Of a stretch of 64,000 nt of DNA, positions 23,245 to 33,907 are shown in pieces (the first letter of the stretch is position 1; every line of letters starts with the position of its first letter). The stretch comes from Amaranthus tricolor. Lineage: Eukaryota > Streptophyta > Magnoliopsida > Caryophyllales > Amaranthaceae. The DNA is taken from assembly GCF_026212465.1 (NCBI RefSeq), contig NC_080058.1, forward strand, positions 12,227,893-12,291,892. The letters run 5' to 3'. The translations under genes and the position numbers were made by a program. The notes beneath the pieces were generated by a model. The model had not been told where the DNA came from and ran no database searches. It saw nothing but the letters and a program-made list of their open reading frames with translations.

Positions 23245-25323
23245 ATGACTAGTAATCAAGGGAAAGGAAAGGGTTTTTTTAGACACTTTTTGAGCGGTAA
23301 TAGTTCTAGGCCTACCTTACTCAGACCCTCATGAGAGGAGGGTTATGGGTTCTGCTAGGAGGGCTAGGCAAGAAGATTCTACCAGACATATGAGGCCCAA
23401 CGGTTGAGTATGCTGCACCAAGTGCGCACTCGGTTTGATGACCAGGCTAGCCTCCAGAGTAGTTGGGGGGTTTCTAGTGATGATGATGATGAGTACCAAG
23501 GCTTTGTTGGTCGCCCAGTGGATTGGCCTGTTGTCCGCGGGCAAGACAGTAAATTCACGCGTGCCAGCCATAGTTCTGCAGGCGCATCTGAGCATGCCGG
23601 AGATAGTCACATTGATATTGAGCCGCCACGGGGGAGTAGGCGCTCACAGTCCGCTGGAGCGGACTGGTTGATCACATCGCCCTAGCCCGGGGAGCCCACT
23701 GATATGCGCTTGATACCCAACTATGGGGGGCACATAGGTAAAGTTATTTTTGAGGGCTCTGAGCGTACGCCCTTTGATTCTAGAGTGTCGTAGTAGAAAG
23801 AAGCTGTTACGGGCGATCATCGGATTGCGGGATATGTCTGATGCGCTTGACGATGTTCTACCTGCCACTCTCCTCGGCCGACTACCTTACATTATGCGCT
23901 TGACTGTGCTTTGATATCGGCCTTCGTGGAGAGGTGGCAGCAGGATACGAACACCTTCCACATGCCCAGGGGGGAGATGACGATTATGTTGCACGACGTG
24001 CAACGCATATTGGGCATAGGTATTGAAGGTTCACTACCGGCTAAACCTACTGAGGGGGAGTGGAAGCTCGCTATTGCAGGTTTGTTTGGGGAGCCCATGT
24101 CCGAGCTACGACGGAAAAGGATATTCACTAGCGGTTGCATCAATGTTGGTGAAGTTATGCACTTGTGCCATCGGTCCCAAGTTATGGAGACCTAGTCGAC
24201 AGCCTATTACATGGCTATTGTCGGCTTTACACTGCTGGCGAATAAGACCAGAACCGACATGCGACCTCACCCGATACTAACCGTCAATGTCGATCAGGAT
24301 GAGATCGCTTCGGGTGCAGTGACGCTGGCATACATATATCGGCAACTGGGAATGGCATCTACGGCTGGTTGCAAGACCATTGTTAGTTTCCTCACATTGC
24401 TTCAGACATGGATTTGCGAGTACTTTCCAGCCTTCCGCCCCCATCCTCGTCAAGCAGATGTGTGTAATAAGGCTAGGGCGGAGATGTGGTCAACGCCCAA
24501 GCCAGGTCGTGAGATCAACAGGCTGAGGGACTGCAGAAGTATATTGGACTCCCTAACGAAAACTCAGGTATTGTACATCACATCACACTTTGTTACGCAT
24601 GTTATTTTAATTTTAGATTATTTTTTTATGTTAATTTCGCTTGTATGCAGGTGGAATGGACTTCGTACATGACTTCTACAAGTGTGTTGCTAAATAATCA
24701 CCCACGCACCGCCTACATCGGGGGTATCACTTGCTTTGATATCGTCGAGGTGTATTTGTCGGAGAGGACAATGCGACAGCTGGGCTTTGTGCAGGCAATT
24801 CCTCTCTCTCCTATGAGACCCACTCACGCTCTACTACCGGCTCACGGTACCTATTTCGTGACCTTTGTTTCTCCGCCTATTTACACGGAGGTATGGAGTG
24901 GATTCCCCTTTTGTGGCCGCATTGGTGATCAGGCACTTCGTCGACATCTGTTCCATCAGAGGCTGATCCTAGTTACGTTGACTGGTTCAGTGTTTTCCCA
25001 CCCATATGTCCTCCCCGACGAATGACCGAGTGCCGGTTTTGGTCCAGCTGAAAGCAGAGCGGAATACGTTAGTTTTTCCAATTTATTTGTTTTCTATTAT
25101 GTTTTTGTGTTATTTAGATGTTGTTTAATATCTTGTTCACAACTTTTTTTTTTTTTTTTTACAGTTTCTAAATGAATGGTCGAGTCAAGTTGCTCCATTG
25201 CTGAGACTGCCTCCTGTTGCGGAAATGAGCCCCCAGGAAAGACAGACTTTAAATGTGTACGTTGATGATGTTAGAGATTTATTTGCCGAATGGCAAGCTT
25301 TTAAGGGGCATGACCCTTCATAG
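23245..25323 (+). pseudogene. Plant mobile domain (PMD/MAIN-like) gene of MULE 1, broken
   Basis: Related to the plant mobile domain family (MAIN/MAIL1-like, often annotated 'serine/threonine-protein phosphatase 7 long form homolog'), which occurs in host genes and in transposons. Diagnostic text: ISAFVERWQQDTNTFHMPRG, MLHDVQRILGIGIEG, INVGEVMHLCHRSQ, TLLANKTRTDM, ITCFDIVEVY. A 5'-leader exon probably ends at GAG/GTAATTTT (about 22505) with the acceptor just before ATG 23245. Two further introns have good borders: 24568-24650 and 25068-25164. The final exon ends VRDLFAEWQAF...TAG 25321-25323. Breaks: stops near 23335 and 23683-23685, frame slips about 23690-23910, TAG 24193-24195, and a frame slip about 24940. 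Confidence 0.82.
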
Positions 25324-25542
25324 ACTATTTGATTTTGTAATTTAAAACTAATTTACATCAATGCTTTTATTAATTTACATCAATTCTATACATATTGAAT
25401 TCCATCCACGTATTGAATCCCATCTACATATATAGTTAAACTAAATATTGATGTACACAATAGTAACACTATGGACTATCTACAAATTGAATTCTATCTA
25501 CATGTGTAGTTAAACTAAATAATGATGTACACAATAGTTACA

Positions 25543-28379
25543 CTATGGACTATCTAAATTTACAACATCTTCAGCGGTGTTATTACGTTGTGGTGGTCGT
25601 GGCTCGTATAGTCTATTCCAAAGCAAAATCCTGCTACTAAAATGTGTTTCTATATGTCTGGAAGAATTGTCAACTGCTTCTCTCCATGATTGCTGGACTG
25701 GCGGCAGTGGAGATGAATCATCGTTCATTAATTGTTGAACAAAATGATTTCTATTCACCTAACATATATATATATATAACTTTCATTAATAGTTGAAGAA
25801 GCAAACAGTTGTACATCGGATTATCGTCAGCAGAACCGTAATAAGCAATGCCAATGTTAAGAAATGTTGCTGCAGAGTACAATGCCATCGGTGCTTCCAT
25901 CCAGTGAATATAAGGAGCAATTCCATTGCTGTGTGAACCAATTCTGAATACAGCATTGTCTAACGCCTCCTCCGATAGATACACACTTAGGTATTGGTCT
26001 CTGTTCATTTGCATTTCCATGAACATTGCACGTCTTAAAAGAGGTCATGCCTCCTCACCTCCCAACTCTGTGACGGCCATAGCTCTAAAATCACAGTTAC
26101 CATCACCTATAACATCAATCCAATCAAACAAGTAAGGAGGGAGAATGTGCGGGATGTGATTGGGCCATAGAAAAATTGAAAAATCACGACCTACTGGATC
26201 ATCTACAATTATTAAAAAAAAACGTTAGTAAGATTAAGCTGTAACAAACTAATTTAAATAACGAAAAGGAAAGTCATGTACCGAATAAGTTAAAACTAAA
26301 CTTAATTCCAACTGAGGATTGTGTTTCCCGACCACTAGATCTACCATTGGATCTCTCGCAGGATTAAGATCTAGACCCTCGACCACGAGAAGATGATCTA
26401 CTATATTCAAATGCACTTTTATTTCTTGTAAGGGTTTTGCTTGTGCTTGGTTTTCCCTTTCTAGGTGGACTTGCGTAAGGCTCAAGTATATCGGCTCCAT
26501 CAAGGTGTAATTCATGTTCAAGTACCTAAGACAAGCATCGTACAACTGCGGGATCGGCTTTTAAGACTTCATCGACCAACGATTGAAAGTACTCTTTGTC
26601 ATCGGCGTTTGCGTGCCGTACTCCTTCGTTGGTTTCATCTCCTACCTCTATGTACGTCAAAGTAATCCAAAATGGATGAACGTCATCCAAATACAAAGAA
26701 CCTTGTGAACTGATCGACAGATATAAATAACAAGCACACGGAAATCCATGGGTGCGTTGAAATGCACAACCGCATTTGTCAAACAAATAATCACCCAAAT
26801 CTAACATACGGTTATTCTCAAGCCGCAACTGCTCCAAGGAAAAAATAGATACATGGCATTATAAAGGTCTAAAGAAATGATGTCGCAACGACCTTGAAAC
26901 AGAATTCATGGATTCCTGTAACGCTTGTCGAATCCTGGCTTGCTGGTTTGTTATTTGTGCGTGTGTCCTTTTAAACAGGGTATCAAATGAGCTAATACCG
27001 CTACCAAGATAATACTTAAAAGACGAGTGTTGGCTTTCAACTCTGCTGGTAGTCTGGTTACCCATGTGTAAACAGTCATTCGTCCATGCACGCATAAATT
27101 TCCCTTTAAGTGAAATCCATGTTCCAGCCAAATATCAAACGACCTTTCTGTTTCTAACCGACCACGTAGTCACAATCGATTGCCATTTGTCTTCAAATTC
27201 GTCGAGTGTAGAACTTTCAACCAAGGGGTTCCATCTACTTTTCCTAAATACCTGCCCTTGTTGATTTCTTTTCCCGCCACACAACTTGTCCACCATGTTC
27301 TCAGCGTCGTTGGCAATATGCCATGCGCATAACAAATGTCGCACATCTACATTAAAGACAACATTGAACGTAATTAAGACATATTCAATAAATAGAACGA
27401 TAATAATTAATCAACAAAACCTTTTTACCTGGGAAGACATCACGGATAGCTACAGATAAACCCTCATCTCGATCAGTTACAATGACGCTAGGAGTCTGAG
27501 CTGTGCCAAAATATCTCTCAATCCCTGCAACGCACACGAATATGACACAACCGCCTCATCTCGCATCAAACAGAATACAACCAAGAAGTTGTGATTGGTT
27601 GGCGTCATTCCAATTATTTCGCAAAGGGACCACTTTTGCTTATTAGTTTTGTACGTTGTGTCTATCAACACAACATGGGGCCACGAATGTATCATCTGCA
27701 TAGAATTAGGATTTGCAATCAATAATCTACTCAACTGCCCCTCACTATCCAAATCTGTCCAAACTACATAATTTTGCTCTGTGGCCATATAAAGATAGTG
27801 TTGAAGAAGAGTCCTACCATCCATCTCTTCTCTCCTTATTGACTGTCTTACATTATAAATTTGATTCATACTAGCAAAACAACCAGGAAAATTCCTTCTA
27901 ATTGAAGTCATTATAAATGCTGGTTGCATGCTAGTTGCATTAAGATCTCGTATGTGCTGCCTAATATTGACAGTCATCCTATTTACTCTTATTTAACCAT
28001 CTCTGTACATCAAGAACGGGTGGTTATGTCTTCCTTTTTCACCAGGAAACACTCTTACTGTCCAAGGTCTTTCCCCTAGTTTACGACTACTTCCTAAAAT
28101 CATAAATTTACACCCACAAGCCCTACTTTTGGAACCAGGTCGGGCAGCATTGTCTAAGTTATGCAAATCATCCCTTATATTACCATAGCGGTGACATCTT
28201 AAGTACAAACTCACTCTAGAACGTCCTTCCTTTTGTTTATATGAAGATCGTGTAAATTGAAAACCAGTTCTTAGTGCTATCTCATTAGCCCAAGCATGTA
28301 AATCATCTACAGAATCAAATTCCCTATCGATAACAAATCTATCAGAGTAATCTACATTATCTCCTAAGTTTTCAAAGGT
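25543..28379 (-). pseudogene. MULE transposase with FAR1 zinc finger, DDE core, SWIM finger and C-terminal OTU protease
   Basis: Reading 28379 down to 25543: FAR1/WRKY-GCM1-type DNA-binding domain (28379-27993, ending GRHNHPFLMYRDG); MULE DDE core with D in VVLIDTTYKTN, D in IVTDRDEGL (about 27470) and E in SRVESQHSSFK (about 27035); SWIM-type finger CGCAFQRTHGFPCAC (about 26770), its usual final His replaced by Cys; an S/R-rich linker (about 26490-26310); then, after an intron (about 26275-26202), an OTU cysteine-protease domain with DVIGDGNCDFRAMAV and NRNHFVQ (catalytic Cys and His). Breaks: TAA 27993-27995, one T short at about 27515, a stop in the linker, TGA about 26045, and an AT-repeat interruption about 25760. 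Exon 1 is probably 28863-28827. Confidence 0.85.
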
Positions 28380-28714
28380 CTGCAAATATAAATTTATTCA
28401 TAATAATTAAAAGATTAAACTATTTAATATATTAACAATATCAATTAGTTTAATAATTCAAATTTCAATATATTAACAATATCAATACAAAAATATGAAA
28501 TAAAAAATTTTACTAAATAAAATACATATATAAAATAAAATAAATTAAAATAATATAAATAAATTATTTAAGTAAACACAAAAATATATATAAATATATA
28601 ATAAAATAAAATAATTTACTATAATATTTAATAAATAATAATAACTTAAAAAGTAATTATAATAAATAAAAAGAATTAATTTTTCAAAAAAAAATTTAAA
28701 AAAATTTTCAGAAC

Positions 28715-28775
28715 CCCACAGTCGCACTTTTTGTGCGACTCTCCCTAGGTCTGGTCGCACATTTTGTGCGTCTGG
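28715..28775. repeat. GTCGCAC/GTGCGAC palindromes in the transposase leader intron of MULE 1
   Basis: CAGTCGCACTTTTTGTGCGA and, 20 bp on, GGTCGCACATTTTGTGCG. The same motif pair occurs at the corresponding place in MULE 2 (33451-33521) and on the PMD side (30941 onward). Confidence 0.85.
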
Positions 28776-28826
28776 GGGGTTCTGGAAATTTTTTTTTTTT
28801 TGAAAAATTTCGAATCGATTAATTAC

Positions 28827-28863
28827 TTAGCAAATCGTTATCATGCTCGTTTTGGTTTGCCAT
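28827..28863 (-). CDS. Candidate 37-nt first exon of the MULE 1 transposase
   Basis: On the minus strand ATGGCAAACCAAAAC... runs 37 nt to a GTAATT donor. MULE 2 has a matching 37-nt exon at 33607-33571 (ATGGCGTACCAAGAC...) ending at the same GTAATT. Both lead through a palindrome-bearing intron to a conserved TTTGCAG acceptor at 28380-28383 and 33333-33336. The simple exon 1-to-2 join does not keep frame, so another small exon or a different border is likely. Confidence 0.4.
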
Positions 28864-29032
28864 TGTTATTCGATGTACACTTTTAGCTTGTTTAAGTTAA
28901 CATAGTGTTTTTAGAGAGTTTTAGAGAGATGTTACAGTTTTTGAGTTCGAAAATTATGCAGGGGCAATCTTGGAAATTCATTATATATAGAGTGGCGATA
29001 AAATGAAAAGGTGGCGATATTTAGTAATACCC

Positions 29033-30657
29033 TTTGGTTATTCAATCCGAGCAAGTGTCACTATCTGTCTATCTCCAAATTTTGTTCTTTAAAGAAACTA
29101 ATATTACAGTTGATATTTTGAGGGTTTTATTTGTTGTTTATATAAAAATATTTCTATTAATTTCTCAAATCTTGGGTAAAAATAATTTTACATATCCTCA
29201 TTTTAATATCTTAATAATATTTATGATCATATAATTTCCACTAACTTTATTTTGACATTTTTTTATATTTCTTATAATCATCACATTTTTTCCATTAAAC
29301 TTTATAAAAATATTTTTTTATTAGTTGTATTCATTATATTTTTTTCGACTAACTTTCTTTTAATATTTTTTAAATGTTTATGGTCTTCATTTTTCCTCCA
29401 TTAAATTTGTTGTTCAATATAATAATATATTCATTATCCAAAATATGCTATGAATTATTTGTACTTTTAGAATTTGTGTTAAAAACTTTTTTCTGCATTT
29501 TTGTCTATTTTACCCCTTCAAATGATAGGTGAAAATTATTAATGTGATGAATAAAATAAGAATAATAGAGTATTTTAATTTTTTTTTACCAAAAATGGAA
29601 AAAATACAAGTATTATAAAACAACAAAAAGATAATACTTGCACATATTATGAAAACGAGTAAGTATTAATTTTAATTCTCACATGAATCAAAATCCTTCA
29701 TTTCGTTAGGCTAGCTGTTATAAATTTGGTCATAAGAGCATACTACTTTCTTTATTCTATATACATAATTATAAATTATAAATTATATAAAATTAATATT
29801 ATAAAAAGACGTGATTAAACAATTAAATTAAAATTCAATTTAACTTCGTTTTCATATGTTCTTCTCAAATAGAATTTACAAATAAAACTTATGAATTTTA
29901 GTACAAACTTTGACTACTATTTCTCATTGATTTATAAAAAAAAATATATATTAATGTGAGATCTTATTAGATTCGTCTCACATATATAGTTTTTAAATAT
30001 CAGCTTTTTAAAATTTTTAAAAGCTCACAATTAAAATTATTTAATTTTAAAGATTGCATTGAGATCTACGAAAAAAGAGAATAAAAAGAACATTTGAAAA
30101 AGAGAGTATATATTTTTTCTTAAACATTTATTGCTATAGGATAACAAGATAAACTTAAAAAATAAGTAGTAGCAACAACAATTAGGAAAAATTATTCTAA
30201 ATAGTTTAAAATATTACTCATTTCTTGTTAATAATTGGATGAAATTTTTTTAAATAATCCAACATTTGCATACATTTTGTTGCAATAAATCGGTTACAAC
30301 TGGTCGTTTTTTGTAACAAAGGTTTATTTAAAATAAAATGTATGCAAATGTTGGATTATTTAAAAAATTTTAAAAATTGAAATTATTAGCAAAAGAATGA
30401 ATAATAAGCTAGAATATTATGAACAATATTTTCCAAACAATTATTAAGAAAGGGGGGTATTATAAATAAACCCAATTAGAGATAGTAGTCCCCTCTTGAG
30501 TCTGTCGTAAATCCTTCCTGAGTCCGAATCTGTAACCACTGCTTTAATTCAAAACGTGTTTATGTTTCAATGTCTGTGTCAATGTCTATCAATTGAAAAA
30601 CCAACTCTCAATTCAAAGCTCTAACCCACACTTTTGCCTTCTTTTACTATAATGCAT
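29033..30657. other. AT-rich spacer between the two MULEs
   Basis: No gene found. The stretch is rich in T and A runs. It contains one compact inverted repeat (30250-30365, listed separately). Confidence 0.5.
30250..30365. repeat. Small inverted repeat (MITE-like)
   Basis: AATAATCCAACATTTGCATA at 30253-30272 continues to about 30280. Its inverse TATGCAAATGTTGGATTATT lies 50-60 bp further on. Related half-sites (ATAATCCAACATTTGC) appear near 34553, so it is a dispersed family. Confidence 0.65.
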
Positions 30658-30940
30658 CCCTATTCTTATTTGTCGCCACCCTTTTCATTTTATCGCCACC
30701 CGCTCGAATGAAATTACGAATTTGCCCATAGATTTTTAAAAATTACGAAAATGCCACTAAGCTTAAAAACCTCTATAAAACACTTCAAAATCACTCAATA
30801 ACACTCTCATATCTTCTACAAACTCAAATTCTTCACATAAAAGTAATCGGAGTTAAAGCTTTGGAATCGAAATCGTCCACAAAAAGTCGAGGTAAATATT
30901 TTTTTTTTGATTTTTTTTTTAAAAAAAAAAAGTTAAACAA

Positions 30941-31470
30941 AGTCGCACAACCAAATCGCACAAAAAAGTGCGACTGTGAATCGCAAGCGACTGGGAAATT
31001 TTTTTTTTTTTTTTTTTATTTTCGAATAATAATGTAATTTTTTAATTTATGTTGTTAGTTAATGTTATTTAGTAAATGTTATAATAGATTTTATTATGAA
31101 TTTGTTGTGTTTAATTTAGATTAAAAAAAAACCAAAAAAAAATTTAAATAAAGTCGCACAACCAAATCGCACAAAAAAGTGCGACTGTGAGTCGCACGCG
31201 ACTGGGTCTTTAATTTTTTTTTTTTTTTTTTTTTTAATTTTCGAATAATAATGTAATTTTTTAATTTATGTTGTTAGTTAATGTTATTTAGTAAATGTTA
31301 TAATAGATTTTATTATGAATTTGTTGTGTTTAATTTAGATTAAAAAAAAAAAGGAAAAAAAAAATTAAAGAAAGTCGCACAACCAAATCGCACAAAAAAG
31401 TGCGACTGTCAATCGCACGCGACTGGGATTTAAATTTTTTTTTTTTTTTATATTTCGAATTATAATGAAA
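30941..31470 (+). repeat. Tandem repeat (~211-221 bp) containing GTCGCAC/GTGCGAC motifs
   Basis: Two full copies, 30941-31151 and 31152-31372, then a partial third from 31373. Each starts AGTCGCACAACCAAATCGCA, then AAAAAAGTGCGACTGT, then a T run and an AT-rich stretch. It lies just after a GTCGAG/GTAAAT splice-donor-like site, i.e. in the leader intron of the PMD unit of MULE 2. Confidence 0.88.
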
Positions 31471-31755
31471 TTTGTATTTTTAATAATTTTTTATTGTTTT
31501 TTTTTTAAATTTCGAATTATAATGAAAATTTTTTTGGTAATTATATTTTTTTAATTTTTTTTTTTAAAAATTTCGAATTATAATGAAATAATTTATTTTT
31601 TTAAATAATTTTTTTTTTGAATGAATTAATTTTGTGTAATTAATTTATTAAATTTTAGTTGTTTAAATATTTATGAATATAATAATTGTGAATTATTTTT
31701 GTTGTTATTTGTTTGTAATTTATATGATTGTAAGTGTTTATTAAATGAATTTGGA

Positions 31756-32205
31756 ATGTCGTCTCAAATGTTTGCGGAGATGTGGAGTAGGTTCCCCCAC
31801 TGTTCCCGCTTATATGAGCAGGCACTGCGTTGGGCATCGGTTCCATCAGAAGCTGGCCCTGATTACGTTGACTGGTTTAGAGTGTGTTCCCACTGTTTTG
31901 TCATCCCAGCCTCCCAGGTGAAGGACCTGCTGTAGCGGATAACAGAGTCGAATACGTTAGTGTTTCTAATTATCTATTTCATTTTTATGTTTCTTAACCC
32001 GAATTTACTTTTTCACTTGTTTTGACTATGCAATTGTCTGGTTTTACAGTTTGCTACTGAATATAGTGCTCGACTTGCGCCATTGATGAGGATGCCACCT
32101 ATTGGCCAAATGACGCCTCTGGAAAAAGATGCTGCTGATATGTATTTAAATGATGTCAGAGAGTTGTTTGCCGAATGGCAACTGTGTAGAGGGGGCAGCC
32201 CTTAA
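31756..32205 (+). pseudogene. PMD gene remnant in MULE 2
   Basis: Only the 3' part of the PMD gene survives: exon sequence with MFAEMWSRFPHCSRLYEQAL and VPSEAGPDYVDWF, an intron (donor GTTAGT at about 31955, acceptor TTTTACAG at about 32049), and a last exon ending VRELFAEWQLCRG and TAA 32203-32205. It aligns with 24890-25323 in MULE 1 and here lacks the frame slip that MULE 1 has. Confidence 0.78.
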
Positions 32206-32214
32206 TAGACATTT

Positions 32215-33332
32215 GCAGATTTTTCTTACCGCCACACAATTTATCAACCATGTTCTCCACGTCATTGCCAATATGCCATATGCATAATAGATGTCGCACA
32301 TCTGCATTAAACATAAATTTAAAATTAATTGAGATATATATATAGATCAACGATAATTAATAATTAAAACCTGTTTACCTGGAAAGATAGCATGAATAGC
32401 TGCAGACAAACCCTCATCCCGATCCGTTACGATTACATCGGGCTTCTGAACTCTGCCGTAAATATCCCTCAACCTCTCTAACACCCAAGAATAAGACACC
32501 GCCGCCTCATCTCGCATCAAACAGAAAGCAGCCAAGAAATTATGATTCGTCGGCGTCATTCCAATGATTTCGCAGAGGGGCCACTTTTGCTTATTCGTTT
32601 TGTACGTTGTGTCTATCAAGACAACATGAGGCCACGAACGTAGCATTTGGATAGATGTTGGATTCACAATCAATAATCTAGTCAACTGACCCTCACTATC
32701 CAAGTCCGTCCAAACTACATAATTATGCTCCGTGGCCATATACAAATAGTGTTGAAGAGGAGTCCTACCATCCATCTCTTCTCTCCTGATTGACTGTCTC
32801 ACATTGTAAATTTGATTCATACTAGCATAATACTGAGGATAATTTCTTCTAATTGAAGACATTATAAACGCTGGTTACATGCCAGTTGCACTTAGATCTC
32901 GTATGTGCTGCTTGATATCGACAGGCATCTTATTTACTCTTATTTGACCATCTCTGTACATGAAAAACGAGTGGTTGTGTCTTCCTTTTTCACCAGGAAA
33001 CACTCTAACCGTCCAAGGTTTTTTTTCCTTTGGGTTACGACTAGTTCCTATAATCATAAATTTACACCCACAACCTCTACTTTTGGAACCAGGTCGAGCA
33101 GCATTGTCTAAGTTATGCAAATCACCCGTTCTATTATCGTAGCGGTGACATCTTAAGTACAGACTCACTCTAGAACGTCCTTCTTTTTTTTATATGAAGC
33201 ACGTGTAAATTGAAAACCAATTGTTACTGCTATCTCATTAGCCCAAGCATGTAAATCATCTACAGAATCAAATTCTCTATCGGTAACAAATCTATCAGAA
33301 TAATCTACATTATCCCCTAAATTTTCAAAGTC
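32215..33332 (-). pseudogene. Truncated MULE transposase (FAR1 and DDE core) in MULE 2
   Basis: Starts after the acceptor at 33333-33336. Contains the FAR1-type zinc domain (about 33332-32935; frame slip near 33190, T run) and the DDE core with VVLIDTTYKTN and VIVTDRDEGLSAAIHAIFPG (first two catalytic D). An intron follows (about 32380-32305), then RHLLCIWHIGNDVENMVDKL. The gene is cut at the deletion junction before the catalytic Glu, so no activity is possible. One TAA lies at 32875-32877, where MULE 1 has CAA; conversely MULE 2 has CAA where MULE 1 carries its TAA. Confidence 0.84.
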
Positions 33333-33450
33333 CTGCAAATAATAATTATAATAACATTACATTAATATAATAAATTAAATTACATTGATTATAACTTTTA
33401 ATTTAAATTTGAGAAAAAAAAAATAATTAAAATCCCAGTCGCACAAAAAA

Positions 33451-33521
33451 GTCGCACAAACCAGTCGCACAAAAAAGTGCGACTGTCAGTCGCACTTTTT
33501 TGTGCGACTGGTTTGTGCGAC
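33451..33521. repeat. Perfect 35-bp-arm palindrome
   Basis: Arms 33451-33485 and 33487-33521 are exact inverse copies with a single T at 33486 between them. The arm is GTCGCACAAACCAGTCGCAC followed by AAAAAAGTGCGACTG. It lies in the leader intron of the MULE 2 transposase. A further GTCGCACAAAAAA unit precedes it. Confidence 0.95.
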
Positions 33522-33907
33522 TGGGATAAATTTTTTTTTTTCAACTAATAAATCGAACCGTTTTAATTACTTTCCGAATCTTTACCACTCTCGTCTTGGT
33601 ACGCCATTGATGTTCGATGTAGAGTACTACCTTGTTTAAGTTAACGTATTGTTTTTAATGAGTTTTTAGAGAGAAAGTACCGTGTTTGAACTCGAATATA
33701 CTACAATAACCCATCTGAAATTTCTATATATATAAAGTTCCGATAATGATATTATTAAACGATAATAGTGTAATTAATCGATAATAATAGTGTTGGTTTA
33801 GTTAAGTGGCATTTTTGTAATTTTTAAATGAGCAGGGGCAATATTGTAATTTCATTATAAAGGGGGTGGCGAAAAAATGAAAAGGATGGCGACAAATAAT
33901 AATACCC

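Larger units (their letters stand above)
22304..29032. mobile_element. Mutator-like element 1 carrying a PMD gene and a FAR1-MULE-SWIM-OTU transposase
   Basis: A 6.7-kb element. The left terminus has CATCGCCGCCCTTTTCATTT followed by TATCACCACCC. The right terminus, read on the other strand, has ATCGCCACCTTTTCATTTT followed by ATCGCCACTC. The same end structure bounds element 2 (30658-33907) and the derivative at 45366-50470. Inside, two gene units face each other: PMD on + (23245-25323) and transposase on - (25543-28379), about 220 bp apart. The TIRs appear to extend for roughly 90 bp. A clean 9-11-bp TSD is not visible. Both genes carry stops and frameshifts, so this copy is inactive. Confidence 0.87.
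30658..33907. mobile_element. Mutator-like element 2, internally deleted sibling of MULE 1
   Basis: 3.25 kb. Left end: TTATTTGTCGCCACCCTTTT followed by CATTTTATCGCCACCC. Right end inverse: TTATTTGTCGCCATCCTTTT followed by CATTTTTTCGCCACCC. The flanks TATAATGCAT and TATTGCATTT may be a degenerate TSD. It keeps the last two exons of the PMD gene and the N-terminal half of the transposase. The middle (counterpart of about 25330-27270 in MULE 1, including SWIM and OTU) and the PMD 5' part are missing. The join lies at about 32206-32225. Confidence 0.88.

Noticed and set aside
30935..33530. Regularly repeated short palindromes, CRISPR-like at first sight
   Set aside because: Plant nuclear DNA, variable spacing, near-identical spacers and no cas genes; it is a transposon subterminal repeat.
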